A stretch of DNA of 64,000 nucleotides from JAWLHA01 sp041690535 (lineage in GTDB: Bacteria; Pseudomonadota; Gammaproteobacteria; Thiohalomonadales; Thiohalomonadaceae): NCBI GenBank assembly GCA_041690535.1, contig JAWLHA010000010.1:24025-88024 (forward strand). The letters are read 5' to 3'. Of the stretch, positions 32,965-42,044 are shown one piece after another. The notes beneath the pieces are model-generated. The model searched no databases. It saw only the letters and a list, made by a program, of their open reading frames with translations, and was not told the DNA's origin. A program made the position numbers and the translations under genes. Numbering within the stretch: the stretch's first letter is position 1; the number at the start of each line of letters is the position of its first letter.

Positions 32965-33885
32965 GTGACCACCACTTCCGGCCGTGACGTAACCACGTTT
33001 CAGGGCCTCATCCTGGCCCTGCAGGAATATTGGGCAGCCCAGGGCTGCGTCCTTCTTCAGCCTCTCGATCTGGAGGTGGGTGCAGGGACCTTCCACCCGG
33101 CCACCTTCCTGCGGGCGGTTGGGCCCGAGCCGTGGAGTGCCGCCTATGTGCAGCCTTCGCGCCGCCCCACCGACGGGCGCTATGGGGAGAACCCCAACCG
33201 CCTGCAGCACTACTACCAGTTCCAGGTGGTGCTCAAGCCCTCGCCCCTGGAGATCCAGGAGCTCTACCTGGGCTCGCTGAAGATGCTCGGCATCGACCCG
33301 CTGGTGCACGACATCCGCTTCGTGGAAGACAACTGGGAGTCGCCCACCCTGGGGGCCTGGGGCCTCGGCTGGGAGGTGTGGCTCAACGGCATGGAGGTGA
33401 CGCAGTTCACCTACTTCCAGCAGGTGGGCGGGCTCGACTGCCGGCCGGTCACCGGCGAGATCACCTACGGCCTGGAGCGCATCGCCATGTACCTGCAGGG
33501 GGTCGAGAGCGTGTTCGACCTCACCTGGACCAACGGCCCTTCCGGGAAGGTGACCTACGGCGATGTCTTCCACCAGAATGAGGTGGAGATGTCCGCCTAC
33601 AACTTCGAGTATGCGGATGTGGAGAGCCTGTTTGGCCACTTCGACTACTACGAGCGGGAGAGCCAGCGGATGATCGAGGCGGGCCTGCCGCTGCCGGCCT
33701 ACGAAATGGTGCTCAAGGCCTCTCACACCTTCAATCTGCTGGATGCCCGCAACGCCATCTCGGTAACTGAGCGGCAGCGCTTCATCCTGCGGGTGCGCGC
33801 CCTGGCCCGCGCAGTGGCCCAGGCCTATTTCGACCGGCGCGAGGCGCTCGGCTTTCCGATGCTGCAAGGGGAGGGCGCACAATGA
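32965..33885 (+). CDS. glyQ: Glycyl-tRNA synthetase alpha subunit
   Basis: This 306-residue class II catalytic subunit charges tRNA-Gly as part of an alpha2-beta2 enzyme. It contains motif 2/3-type segments AAYVQPSRRPTDGRYGENPN, YYQFQVVLKPSP, DNWESPTLGAWGLGWEVWLN and TYGLERIAMYLQG, nearly identical to E. coli GlyQ. The start is GTG at 32965; no ATG gives the right N-terminus (TTFQGLILALQEYW). The stop overlaps the glyS start by four bases. A promoter and the R3 element lie upstream. Confidence 0.97.
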   Translation: MTTTSGRDVTTFQGLILALQEYWAAQGCVLLQPLDLEVGAGTFHPATFLRAVGPEPWSAAYVQPSRRPTDGRYGENPNRLQHYYQFQVVLKPSPLEIQELYLGSLKMLGIDPLVHDIRFVEDNWESPTLGAWGLGWEVWLNGMEVTQFTYFQQVGGLDCRPVTGEITYGLERIAMYLQGVESVFDLTWTNGPSGKVTYGDVFHQNEVEMSAYNFEYADVESLFGHFDYYERESQRMIEAGLPLPAYEMVLKASHTFNLLDARNAISVTERQRFILRVRALARAVAQAYFDRREALGFPMLQGEGAQ

Positions 33886-35963
33886 GCGCGACACGGGATT
33901 TACTGATCGAGATCGGGACCGAAGAGCTGCCCCCCAAGGCGCTGCGCCGCCTCTCCGAAGCCTTCGGTGCCGGGGTGCGCGAGGGGCTTGCCAAGGCGGA
34001 CCTTGCCCATGGCGAGGTCAAGCTCTACGCCAGTCCCCGCCGCCTGGCGGTGCTGATTTCCGCGCTGTCGGAGTCGCAGCCGGATCGGGAAGTGGAGCGG
34101 CGCGGCCCCGCCCTCACAGCGGCCTTCGATGCCGACGGGGTACCCACAAAGGCGGCGCAGGGGTTCGCCCGCTCCTGCGGGGTGGAGGTGGACCAACTGG
34201 AGACCCGGGCGACCGACAAGGGGGCGTGGCTGGTGTACCGCATCCAGCAGCAGGGTGGCCCGGCGGCGGCCCTCATCCCCGGGATCGTCTCCGAGGCGCT
34301 GGACAAGCTGCCCATTCCCAAGCGGATGCGCTGGGGCAATCTCACCTCCGAATTCGTCCGTCCCGTACACTGGGTCGTCCTGCTGTTCGGGGATGAGGTG
34401 GTAAATGCGGAGATCCTCAGCGTGCGCGCGGGCCGGGAGACCCGGGGCCACCGTTTCCACCACCCCGAGCCCATCTTCCTTGGCGAGCCGGCGGCCTATG
34501 GGCCGCTACTCGAGACCGAAGGGCGGGTGTTGGCCGACTATGAGGCGCGCCGGGAGGCGATCCGCGCCCAGGTGATGGAGATCGCCAACAAGGTCCAGGG
34601 GCGAGCGGTGATCGACGAGGACCTGCTGGAGGAGGTCACCGGGCTGGTGGAGTGGCCGGTGGCAGTTCTTGGCAGGTTCGAGGAGCGCTTCCTCGAGGTG
34701 CCCGCCGAGGCCCTTATCTCCGCCATGAAGGGTCACCAGAAATATTTCCACGTGGTGGATGACGGGGGCCGGCTACTTCCCTACTTCATCACCTTGAGCA
34801 ACGTCGAGAGCCTTGACCTGGCCGTGGTGCAGGCGGGCAATGAGCGGGTGATCCGCCCCCGCCTCACCGATGCCGACTTCTTCTGGAACCAGGATCGCAA
34901 GCGCCCCTTGGCCGCCCGGCTGGAGGAGCTCAAGAACGTGGTGTTCCAGCAGAAGCTGGGCACCCTCTACGACAAGAGCCAACGGGTGAAGGCCCTCGCC
35001 GGCGCGGTGGCCGAGGCGCTGGGGCAGGATGTGGCGCAGGCCGAGCGCGCGGCCGAATTGGCCAAGTGCGACCTGATGACGGCCATGGTGGGCGAATTTC
35101 CCGAGTTGCAGGGGATCATGGGGCGCTATTACGCCCTGCACGACGGCGAGGCCCCTGAAGTGGCGGCGGCCTTGGATGAGCAGTACATGCCGCGCTTCGC
35201 CGGGGACGTACTGCCCGCCGGCGCCACCGGCCAGGCGGTGGCCATCGCCGACAAGCTGGACACCTTGGCAGGCATCTTCGGCATCGGCCAGCTCCCCAGC
35301 GGCGACAAGGACCCCTTCGCCCTGCGCCGGGCCGCCCTGGGGGTGCTGCGCATCATCCGCGAAGGCGCCCTGGACCTCGATCTGGAGGCCCTGCTGAGCC
35401 GGGCCATCGAGCGGCTGACGGCCGATGGCGTGGGCGTCTCTCCCGGCACGCGGGAGCAGGTGTTCGATTTCATGATGGAGCGGTTGCGCAATCTCTACGC
35501 GGAGGGCGGGGTCGCACCGGACACCTTCGAGGCGGTGCTGGCCCGCCGGCCTACCAGACCGCTGGATTTCGATCAGCGGATCAGGGCCGTGACGGCGTTC
35601 CGCGCCCTGCCCGCGGCGGAGAGCCTCGCCGCGGCGAACAAACGGATTCAGAACATCCTGCGCAAGGCCGAGGAGCCCATCCCGGCCTCGGTAAAGGAGG
35701 AGTACCTCCAGGAGAGCGCCGAGGTGGTCCTTCACAAGCGGATCGAGGCGATCCGGGAGGAGGTCGAACCCCTGCTCCAGGGACGACAGTACGAGGGCGC
35801 CCTCAAGACGCTGGCCGGATTGAGGGAGGCGGTGGATGCATTCTTCGATCAGGTGCTGGTCATGGCCGAGGAGCCGTCGGTGCGGGCCAACCGCCTGGCG
35901 CTGTTGAAGGGGCTGGGAGATCTCTTCCTCGAAGTGGCGGATATCTCCCGGTTGCAGGCGTGA
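33882..35963 (+). CDS. glyS: Glycyl-tRNA synthetase beta subunit
   Basis: This 693-residue subunit has the expected length of about 690. It begins LLIEIGTEELPPKALRRLSE, contains KRMRWGNLTSEFVRPVHWVV and AMKGHQKYFHV, and has the HD-like segment of the tRNA-binding core. The C-terminal anticodon-binding region includes FFDQVLVMAEEPSVRANRLALL. It binds tRNA-Gly together with the alpha subunit. Translation is coupled to glyQ through an ATGA overlap. Confidence 0.97.
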   Translation: MSATRDLLIEIGTEELPPKALRRLSEAFGAGVREGLAKADLAHGEVKLYASPRRLAVLISALSESQPDREVERRGPALTAAFDADGVPTKAAQGFARSCGVEVDQLETRATDKGAWLVYRIQQQGGPAAALIPGIVSEALDKLPIPKRMRWGNLTSEFVRPVHWVVLLFGDEVVNAEILSVRAGRETRGHRFHHPEPIFLGEPAAYGPLLETEGRVLADYEARREAIRAQVMEIANKVQGRAVIDEDLLEEVTGLVEWPVAVLGRFEERFLEVPAEALISAMKGHQKYFHVVDDGGRLLPYFITLSNVESLDLAVVQAGNERVIRPRLTDADFFWNQDRKRPLAARLEELKNVVFQQKLGTLYDKSQRVKALAGAVAEALGQDVAQAERAAELAKCDLMTAMVGEFPELQGIMGRYYALHDGEAPEVAAALDEQYMPRFAGDVLPAGATGQAVAIADKLDTLAGIFGIGQLPSGDKDPFALRRAALGVLRIIREGALDLDLEALLSRAIERLTADGVGVSPGTREQVFDFMMERLRNLYAEGGVAPDTFEAVLARRPTRPLDFDQRIRAVTAFRALPAAESLAAANKRIQNILRKAEEPIPASVKEEYLQESAEVVLHKRIEAIREEVEPLLQGRQYEGALKTLAGLREAVDAFFDQVLVMAEEPSVRANRLALLKGLGDLFLEVADISRLQA

Positions 35964-36115
35964 GTCTCGCCAAGTGCGGCCCATGCGCCTAGCCTCCCAG
36001 GGAAAGGGGGCGGGGGCGGATGGGCGGCACTCAAGGCTGGGGCACGCTGCCCGGGGTCCCGTGATGGGGAAACATTCGAGCAGTACCCGCCCGGGTTGTT
36101 TTCAGGAGTAACGCT

Positions 36116-36451
36116 ATGGGTGAGCAGAAGGATTCTTACGCGGCCATGCTGGCGGCGGTGCAGGCATTCCACGACAAGCACGACTTCCGGAATACCGGTG
36201 GCGAGGAGTTGACCTATCGGGTGGCCTTGATGGCCGAGGAGCTTGGGGAGATCTCGGCCTGCATCTCCAAGGGCAAGGCCAAGGAGGCCCTGGCCGAAGA
36301 GGTGGCGGACCTGTTCATTCTGCTGCTCGGGACGGCTATTGCCGCCGAGTTCGATCTGCGCGAGGCCTTCTGGGAGAAGATGGAGAAGCTCATGCGCCGG
36401 CAAAGCCGGATGGTTGACGGCCGCATCCGCGTCTCCGAATTTCGCGACTGA
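36116..36451 (+). CDS. MazG-like nucleotide pyrophosphohydrolase
   Basis: This 111-residue protein has the all-alpha NTP pyrophosphohydrolase metal motif, ALMAEELGEISACISKG followed by EEVADLFILLLG (the EExxE...ExxD pattern). Single-domain MazG-like proteins hydrolyse non-canonical or excess nucleoside triphosphates. A good ribosome-binding site (CAGGAG) lies eight bases before the ATG. It stands alone between glyS and gmhB. The substrate is unknown. Confidence 0.82.
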   Translation: MGEQKDSYAAMLAAVQAFHDKHDFRNTGGEELTYRVALMAEELGEISACISKGKAKEALAEEVADLFILLLGTAIAAEFDLREAFWEKMEKLMRRQSRMVDGRIRVSEFRD

Positions 36452-36537
36452 TCCTTCCCCAATACGTAGTCCCTGCGCCGGGCAGGTTGCTTGGTCGGGG
36501 GCAGGCATGCCGCATCGCTATCGGTAATCGCACCTCA

Positions 36538-37083
36538 ATGAAACTGATCATTCTTGACCGTGACGGCGTCATTAACGAGGACTCCGACGAGTACGTTAAG
36601 TCCACCGAGGAGTTCAACTTCATCCCCGGCAGCCTCGAGGCGATGGCCCGGCTCCATCAGTCGGGTTACCGCGTGGCCGTGGCCACCAACCAGTCCGGCA
36701 TTGCTCGGGGCTATTTCGAACTGGACACCCTTAACCAGATGCACGCGAAGCTCCGCCGGGCGCTGGCCGCCCTGGGGGGGGAGGTGGAACTCATCGCCTT
36801 CTGCCCCCACGGCCCGGAGGCCGGCTGCGCCTGCCGCAAGCCCAAGCCCGGCTTGCTGCGGGAGATTGCCGAGCGGCTCGACACCACGCTTGCGGGCGTG
36901 CCGGTCATCGGCGATTCCCTGCGCGATCTGGAGGCGGCCGAGGCGGTGGGCGCGCGTCCCATTCTGGTCCGGACCGGCAAAGGAGAGCGAACCCTCGCCA
37001 AAGGGGGGGCACTGCTGCAAAGCGTCCCGATCTACGCCGATCTGGCGGAAGCGGTCGATCAACTGCTGAAGGAAGCCGAGTGA
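36538..37083 (+). CDS. gmhB: D-glycero-beta-D-manno-heptose-1,7-bisphosphate 7-phosphatase
   Basis: This 181-residue HAD-family phosphatase removes the C7 phosphate in ADP-heptose synthesis for the lipopolysaccharide core. Motif I is LDRDGVINEDSDEY, motif II is ATNQSGIARG, and the GmhB zinc loop is FCPHGPEAGCACRKPKPG (Cys/His ligands). Motif IV is VIGDSLRDLEAAEAVGA. The ATG at 36538 gives the family N-terminus MKLIILDRDG. An upstream ATG at 36487 is unlikely. The stop overlaps the plsC start (TGATG). The glyQS-gmhB-plsC order is common in Gammaproteobacteria. Confidence 0.94.
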   Translation: MKLIILDRDGVINEDSDEYVKSTEEFNFIPGSLEAMARLHQSGYRVAVATNQSGIARGYFELDTLNQMHAKLRRALAALGGEVELIAFCPHGPEAGCACRKPKPGLLREIAERLDTTLAGVPVIGDSLRDLEAAEAVGARPILVRTGKGERTLAKGGALLQSVPIYADLAEAVDQLLKEAE

Positions 37084-37826
37084 TGCTGGGGTTGCGCGCA
37101 ACGCTGTTCTACACCGGCATGGTGCTGTTCACCCTCATGGAGGTGGCTCTGCTGCCCATCACCATGCTGCTGCCCTATCGGCTCCGCTACCGGGTGATCG
37201 TCCAGTGGGCACGGGCCACGTTGTGGTGGCTCGAGCTCACCTGTGGGCTGGGCTTCCGCGTTGAGGGACGGGAGCACATCCCCGAGGGGACCGCCATAGT
37301 GTTCGCCAAACATCAGTCCGCGTGGGAAACCATCGCGATGCAGATGATCTTCCCGGTGCAGACCTGGGTCCTCAAGAGGGAATTGCTGTTCATCCCCCTG
37401 TTCGGTTGGGGCCTGGCCCTCACGCGTCCGGTAGCCATCGATCGCAAGGCGGGCAAGAAGGCGCTCAAGCAGGTGATCGAACAGGGCACCAGGCGACTCT
37501 CGGAAGGGCTGTGGCTGATTATCTTCCCCGAAGGGACCCGGGTGGCACCCGGGGAGCGGGGCAAGTACGCGGTGGGCGGTGCCCTGCTGGCGGAGAAGAG
37601 CGGTTACCCTGTGGTTCCCGTGGCCCACAATGCCGGCGAGTTCTGGCCCAAGCAGGGGTTCATCAAGCGTCCCGGGGTGATCACCCTCGCCATCGGTCCG
37701 ATCATCGAGACCCGCGGGCGCAAGGCCTCCGTCATCATGCAGGAGGCGGAGGCGTGGATTGAAGGGAAAATGGCCGAGATCACCACGTCCGACCTCCCAC
37801 CGGCCGCCCTGGAAAAGACTGATTGA
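37083..37826 (+). CDS. plsC: 1-acyl-sn-glycerol-3-phosphate acyltransferase
   Basis: This 247-residue inner-membrane enzyme acylates lysophosphatidic acid to phosphatidic acid. It has an N-terminal transmembrane segment and the acyltransferase motifs FAKHQSAWET (motif I, with Glu in place of the usual Asp) and IIFPEGTRVAPGERG (motif III). The ATG overlaps the gmhB stop by one base. The last codons, encoding EKTD and the stop, lie inside the left end of an R2 repeat, so the element has probably replaced the original 3' end of the gene. Confidence 0.93.
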   Translation: MLGLRATLFYTGMVLFTLMEVALLPITMLLPYRLRYRVIVQWARATLWWLELTCGLGFRVEGREHIPEGTAIVFAKHQSAWETIAMQMIFPVQTWVLKRELLFIPLFGWGLALTRPVAIDRKAGKKALKQVIEQGTRRLSEGLWLIIFPEGTRVAPGERGKYAVGGALLAEKSGYPVVPVAHNAGEFWPKQGFIKRPGVITLAIGPIIETRGRKASVIMQEAEAWIEGKMAEITTSDLPPAALEKTD

Positions 37827-37976
37827 TTCCGCAGTCGTTGCTCTCCCACCCCATGAAGGTATTCGCGGGCAGGCTTCGGCAGGAGCCCCGTAAAACCAAG
37901 GCACTGGATGCCAGCCGACCGAAGCTCTCGGGGGGCAGGCTTCGCGGGCATGACGAATAGATCAGCGCTTCCCTGG
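37809..37976. repeat. Dispersed repeat R2, copy 3, overlapping the end of plsC
   Basis: The left end TGGAAAAGACTGATTGATTC is the approximate inverse of the right end GAATAGATCAGCGCTTCCC. The body contains GGCACTGGATGCC and GGCTTCGCGGGCATGACGAA as in copies 1 and 2. It begins inside the plsC coding sequence and supplies its stop codon. Confidence 0.7.
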
Positions 37977-38035
37977 AGGGTAACCCCGAGTCACAACGCT
38001 ACGGGCACGTTTGCCCTGCCAGCCTCCCCAGCCTC

Positions 38036-38110
38036 CAGGGTAAACGCACACTAACGTCACGGCCGTGCTGTGAGCGAGGTAAGTCCTTGGGTAAGTATGC
38101 GTTCACCCTG
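38036..38110. repeat. R1 element, short copy C (75 bp)
   Basis: The ends are CAGGGTAAACGCACACTAAC and, inverted, CAGGGTGAACGCATACTTAC. The flanks CCCCAGCCTC (38026-38035) and CCCCGGCCTC (38111-38120) match at 9 of 10 positions. The core CACGGCCGTG and CCAAGGACTTAC segments are shared with copy E in the opposite orientation. It lies upstream of fbp; the remaining interval 38121-38305 holds the fbp leader. Confidence 0.8.
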
Positions 38111-38305
38111 CCCCGGCCTCTGCCCCCAACCCGCCATAACATGATTTCATGATATGATTAATTTCTTAAAATCAACCCCGGGTTTGAGCTACGGGGCCTC
38201 TCAGTTTTTGTGCCGGATCAGGTGCAAACACCCATAGAGAAGGTTGAGCGCCGGCGCCGGTGGCGCCGCGGAAGTTTCGTTTCAAATAGAAAGGTATCAG
38301 GCGAC

Positions 38306-39328
38306 ATGCATAACCATCGCACCACCATTACCCAGTTCATCATCGAGGAACAGCGCCACATCAAGGGTGCCACCGGCGACTTCACCTCGCTGCTCAATGA
38401 CGTCGTCACCGCTTGCAAGGTGATCTCCAACCTCGTGAATCACGGCGAGCTGGTCGGCGTGCTTGGCACCGCCGGCAGCGAAAACGTTCAGGGCGAGTCG
38501 CAGAAGAAACTGGACGTGATCTCCAATGACATCTTTCTCGCCTCCAACGAGTGGGCGGGCCACTTGGCGGCAATGGCTTCCGAGGAGATGGAGGAGGTCT
38601 ATCAGATCCCCAGCCAGTATCCCAAGGGCAAGTATCTGCTTACCTTCGATCCCCTGGACGGCTCCTCCAACATCGACGTCAACGTCTCGGTAGGCACCAT
38701 CTTCTCCATCCTGCGCTGCAAGGGCAACTGCGTCAATCCCACCGCCGAGGATTTCCTGCAGCGCGGCACCGAGCAGGTGGCGGCCGGCTATGCACTGTAC
38801 GGCCCCTCCACGATGATGGTGTTGACCACCGGCAATGGGGTGAACGGCTTCACCCTGGACCAGAACATCGGTGAGTTTGTGCTCACTCACCCCAACATGT
38901 CCATTCCCGAAGACACCCGCGAGTTTGCCATCAACGCCTCCAACATGCGTTTCTGGGAAAAGCCGGTGCGTCGCTATGTGGACGAGTGCCTGGCCGGCAA
39001 GGACGGCGCCCGTGGTGAGGACTTCAACATGCGTTGGATTGCCTCCATGGTGGCCGAAGTCCATCGCATCCTGACCCGCGGCGGGGTGTTCATGTACCCC
39101 TACGACAGCAAGCTGGCTGCCAAGGGGCAGGACGGCAAGCTGCGTCTCATGTACGAGGCCAACCCGATGTCCTTCATTGTGGAGCAGGCCGGCGGGGCGA
39201 GCAGCACCGGGCGGGAGCGCATCATGGACATCCAGCCCTCCGCGCTGCATCAGCGGGTGCCGGTGATCCTTGGCTCCAAGAATGAGGTGGAGCGCATCGT
39301 CAGCTACCACAAGGAAATGGCTGAGTAA
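38306..39328 (+). CDS. fbp: Fructose-1,6-bisphosphatase, class I
   Basis: This 340-residue enzyme hydrolyses fructose-1,6-bisphosphate in gluconeogenesis and the Calvin cycle. Metal and substrate motifs include FDPLDGSSNIDVNVSVGTIF, ALYGPSTMMVLTTG, and GGVFMYPYDSK followed by RLMYEANPMSFIVEQAGG. The start at 38306 (MHNHRTTITQFI) is the family start, and the frame extends upstream to 38210 without support. With RuBisCO elsewhere in the window it likely serves carbon fixation. It is monocistronic, with a strong terminator after it and an R1 element upstream. Confidence 0.96.
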   Translation: MHNHRTTITQFIIEEQRHIKGATGDFTSLLNDVVTACKVISNLVNHGELVGVLGTAGSENVQGESQKKLDVISNDIFLASNEWAGHLAAMASEEMEEVYQIPSQYPKGKYLLTFDPLDGSSNIDVNVSVGTIFSILRCKGNCVNPTAEDFLQRGTEQVAAGYALYGPSTMMVLTTGNGVNGFTLDQNIGEFVLTHPNMSIPEDTREFAINASNMRFWEKPVRRYVDECLAGKDGARGEDFNMRWIASMVAEVHRILTRGGVFMYPYDSKLAAKGQDGKLRLMYEANPMSFIVEQAGGASSTGRERIMDIQPSALHQRVPVILGSKNEVERIVSYHKEMAE

Positions 39329-39346
39329 CAAGCCGCTGTTTCCAGC

Positions 39347-39378
39347 AAAAAGGGGGAAGTTACCTTCCCCCTTTTTTT
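39347..39378 (+). terminator. Rho-independent terminator of fbp
   Basis: AAAAAGGGGGAAG and CTTCCCCCTTTTT form a 13-bp stem (39347-39359 and 39364-39376) with a four-base loop and a T-run of seven, starting 18 bp after the fbp stop. Confidence 0.93.
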
Positions 39379-39504
39379 ATGTCTGTTCTACGCCCTTTTG
39401 GGACGGCTGGATAAGTCGCCCAGAAGAGCAGGCTTCAGGGCCACTGAAGCATCCCTTCTCCTTCGCCCTCCCGTTGGTCAGCCCCAGCGGGGTCGGGGAG
39501 ACGG

Positions 39505-39540
39505 CAGGGTGAACGCATACTAACGTCACGGCCGTGCTGT
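39505..39540. repeat. R1 element, truncated copy D (36 bp)
   Basis: CAGGGTGAACGCATACTAAC and the CACGGCCGTG core match the left part of copies B and C, but the right end is missing. The seven bases GAGACGG occur on both sides (39498-39504 and 39541-39547), which may be a remnant duplication or a deletion joint. Confidence 0.6.
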
Positions 39541-39560
39541 GAGACGGATGACGGTCAAGC

Positions 39561-39586
39561 CCCCAGGCAATGGCAAATGCCCGGGG
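39561..39586 (-). terminator. Hairpin after gyrB, possible terminator
   Basis: A nine-base stem with one mismatch (CCCCAGGCA with TGCCCGGGG) lies 14 bp after the gyrB stop on the minus strand. There is no clear T-run, so termination would be weak. Confidence 0.4.
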
Positions 39587-39600
39587 ACCAAACTCGCCCT

Positions 39601-42015
39601 CTATACGTCGAGGTTCGAGACATTCAGTGCGTTCTGCTCGATGAAGTCACGCCGTGGCTCCACCTGATCCCCCATGAGGGTGGAGAACAGTTGGTCGGCA
39701 GCGATGGCATCCTCAATCTGTACCTGCAGCAGGCGACGGCTGTCCGCGGCCATGGTGGTCTCCCACAGCTGTTCCGGATTCATCTCCCCCAGCCCCTTGT
39801 ACCGCTGGATGTGCTGACCGCGCTTGGCCTCATCCAGCAGCCAGTGGAGAGCTTGCTTGAATGAGTTCACCGGGTGCTTCTTCTCGCCCCGTTGCACGTA
39901 GGCGTTGTCGCCGATAAGGCCCGCCAGTTGCTCCCCGAGGGTGCGGATCGCCGCATAGTCGGGACCATCGAAGAACTCCGGCGTGAAGGTGTACTCATTG
40001 GCCACGCCGTGACGCCATTCGCGAATGGTGGCCGATTCCACCACGTCGTTGGGGCCATGGTTGAGCTTCAATTCGTAGCGGCGCTCGCCGGCATCGTCGC
40101 CATTGAGACGGGCCAGCAGCTCCGTAAACCAGGGAAACTCGCCACGCATTGCTCGGAACGCCTCTTCGGTGAGGCTGGGCATGGCGATCATTTTCTCCAG
40201 GACGTTGGTGTTGTAGCGACGACCCAGGCGCTGAACACTGGCCATCACCGCCTGGTACTGGCGCGCAAGCTGCTCCAATGGCAAGCCAGTGATGGGGGGG
40301 ACACCCTCGGCGACGAGCAGTTGGGCGTTGTCGATGGCCTGCTGCAGCAGGTAACCATTGAGCTCACCATCGTCCTTCACGTAGCGCTCCTGCTTGCCCT
40401 TTTTCAGCTTGTACAGGGGCGGCTGCGCGATGTAAATGTGGCCACGCTCCACCAGCTCCGGCATCTGCCGATAGAAGAAGGTCAGCAGCAAGGTCCGTAT
40501 GTGGGAGCCGTCCACATCGGCGTCCGTCATGATGATGATGCGGTGGTAACGCAGCTTGTCCGGGTTGAAGTCCTCCTTGCCGATGCCGCAACCGAGGGCC
40601 GTGATGAGCGTCCCCACCTCGGCAGAGGAGAGCATCTTGTCGAACCGGGCCTTCTCCACATTGAGGATCTTGCCCTTGAGGGGAAGGATCGCCTGAAAAC
40701 GGCGATCCCGCCCCTGCTTGGCGGAGCCGCCGGCGGAGTCCCCCTCCACCAGGAACAGTTCGGATTGGGAGGGGTCACGCTCCTGACAGTCGGCCAGTTT
40801 GCCGGGCAGGCCTGCGATGTCGAGCACCCCTTTGCGACGGGTCATCTCCCGGGCCCTTCGGGCCGCTTCGCGGGCGCGGGCCGCCTCCACGACCTTGCCG
40901 GCGATGATCTTGGCGTCAGAGGGGTTCTCCAGCAGAAACTCCTGCAATCGCTCCGCCATGACCGATTCGACCACTCCCTTGACCTCCGAGGAGACGAGTT
41001 TGTCCTTGGTCTGGGAGGAGAACTTGGGATCGGGGACTTTGACCGACAGAACGGCCGTCAGCCCCTCTCGTGCATCATCCCCGGTGGGTTGGATCTTGGC
41101 TTTTTTCGCCAACCCTTCGGTGTCGATGTACTGGTTCAGCGTCCGGGTGAGGGCCGAGCGGAAACCGGCCAGATGGGTGCCCCCATCCCGTTGAGGAATG
41201 TTGTTGGTGTAGCAGAAGATACTCTCCTGATAGGAGTCGTTCCACTGCATCGCGACCTCCACCGCCACCCCGTCCTTTTCGGAGACGAAATGGAACACAT
41301 TGGGGCTGAGGGCCACCTTGTTGCGGTTGAGGTGCTCCACGAAGGCGCGGATCCCGCCTTTGTATTCGAAGATATCCTCTTTGTCGCTGCGCTCGTCGCT
41401 CAGGCGGATGCGCACGCCGGAGTTGAGAAACGACAGCTCTCGGAGGCGCTTGGCCAGGATGTCATAGTGAAATTCGGTCTGGGTGAAGATGACGCTGCTC
41501 GGCTTGAACCGAACCTCCGTCCCGGTGCCGTTACTCTCGCCCACCTGGCTCAGTGCACTCTGGGGTTCGCCCAGACGGTATTCCTGCTTGTACACCTTGC
41601 CGCCACGGCGGATGGTGAGCTTCAGCACCTCCGAGAGGGCGTTTACCACAGAAACCCCCACCCCGTGGAGACCGCCGGAGACCTTGTAGGAGTTGCTGTC
41701 GAACTTACCGCCCGCATGGAGCACCGTCATGATCACTTCGGCAGCAGAACGCCCCTCTTCGGGATGGATATCCACCGGAATGCCGCGCCCATCGTCGGCG
41801 ACCGTCACCGACCCATCGGCATGGATGATGATGTCGATATTGGAGCAATGGCCGGCCAGGGCTTCGTCAATCGAGTTGTCGACGACCTCGAACACCATAT
41901 GGTGCAAACCGGTACCGTCATCGGTGTCGCCAATGTACATACCCGGGCGCTTGCGAACCGCGTCGAGTCCCTTGAGGACCTTGATGTTGGAAGAGTCGTA
42001 CGTGTTGTCGGTCAT
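39601..42015 (-). CDS. gyrB: DNA gyrase subunit B
   Basis: This 804-residue ATPase subunit of gyrase introduces negative supercoils. The GHKL ATP-binding motifs are YIGDTDDGTGLHHMVFEVVDN, VTVADDGRGIPVD and GGLHGVGVSVVNALS. The TOPRIM motif is LVEGDSAGGSAKQGRDR followed by MTDADVDGSHIRTLL. The length includes the gammaproteobacterial TOPRIM insert. The start is ATG at 42015 with GAGGAG upstream; a GTG four codons earlier is possible. It ends the dnaA-dnaN-recF-gyrB leftward cluster. Confidence 0.98.
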   Translation of the reverse strand: MTDNTYDSSNIKVLKGLDAVRKRPGMYIGDTDDGTGLHHMVFEVVDNSIDEALAGHCSNIDIIIHADGSVTVADDGRGIPVDIHPEEGRSAAEVIMTVLHAGGKFDSNSYKVSGGLHGVGVSVVNALSEVLKLTIRRGGKVYKQEYRLGEPQSALSQVGESNGTGTEVRFKPSSVIFTQTEFHYDILAKRLRELSFLNSGVRIRLSDERSDKEDIFEYKGGIRAFVEHLNRNKVALSPNVFHFVSEKDGVAVEVAMQWNDSYQESIFCYTNNIPQRDGGTHLAGFRSALTRTLNQYIDTEGLAKKAKIQPTGDDAREGLTAVLSVKVPDPKFSSQTKDKLVSSEVKGVVESVMAERLQEFLLENPSDAKIIAGKVVEAARAREAARRAREMTRRKGVLDIAGLPGKLADCQERDPSQSELFLVEGDSAGGSAKQGRDRRFQAILPLKGKILNVEKARFDKMLSSAEVGTLITALGCGIGKEDFNPDKLRYHRIIIMTDADVDGSHIRTLLLTFFYRQMPELVERGHIYIAQPPLYKLKKGKQERYVKDDGELNGYLLQQAIDNAQLLVAEGVPPITGLPLEQLARQYQAVMASVQRLGRRYNTNVLEKMIAMPSLTEEAFRAMRGEFPWFTELLARLNGDDAGERRYELKLNHGPNDVVESATIREWRHGVANEYTFTPEFFDGPDYAAIRTLGEQLAGLIGDNAYVQRGEKKHPVNSFKQALHWLLDEAKRGQHIQRYKGLGEMNPEQLWETTMAADSRRLLQVQIEDAIAADQLFSTLMGDQVEPRRDFIEQNALNVSNLDV

Positions 42016-42044
42016 AATGGTTTCCACTCCTCGGAAGCCGAGGA

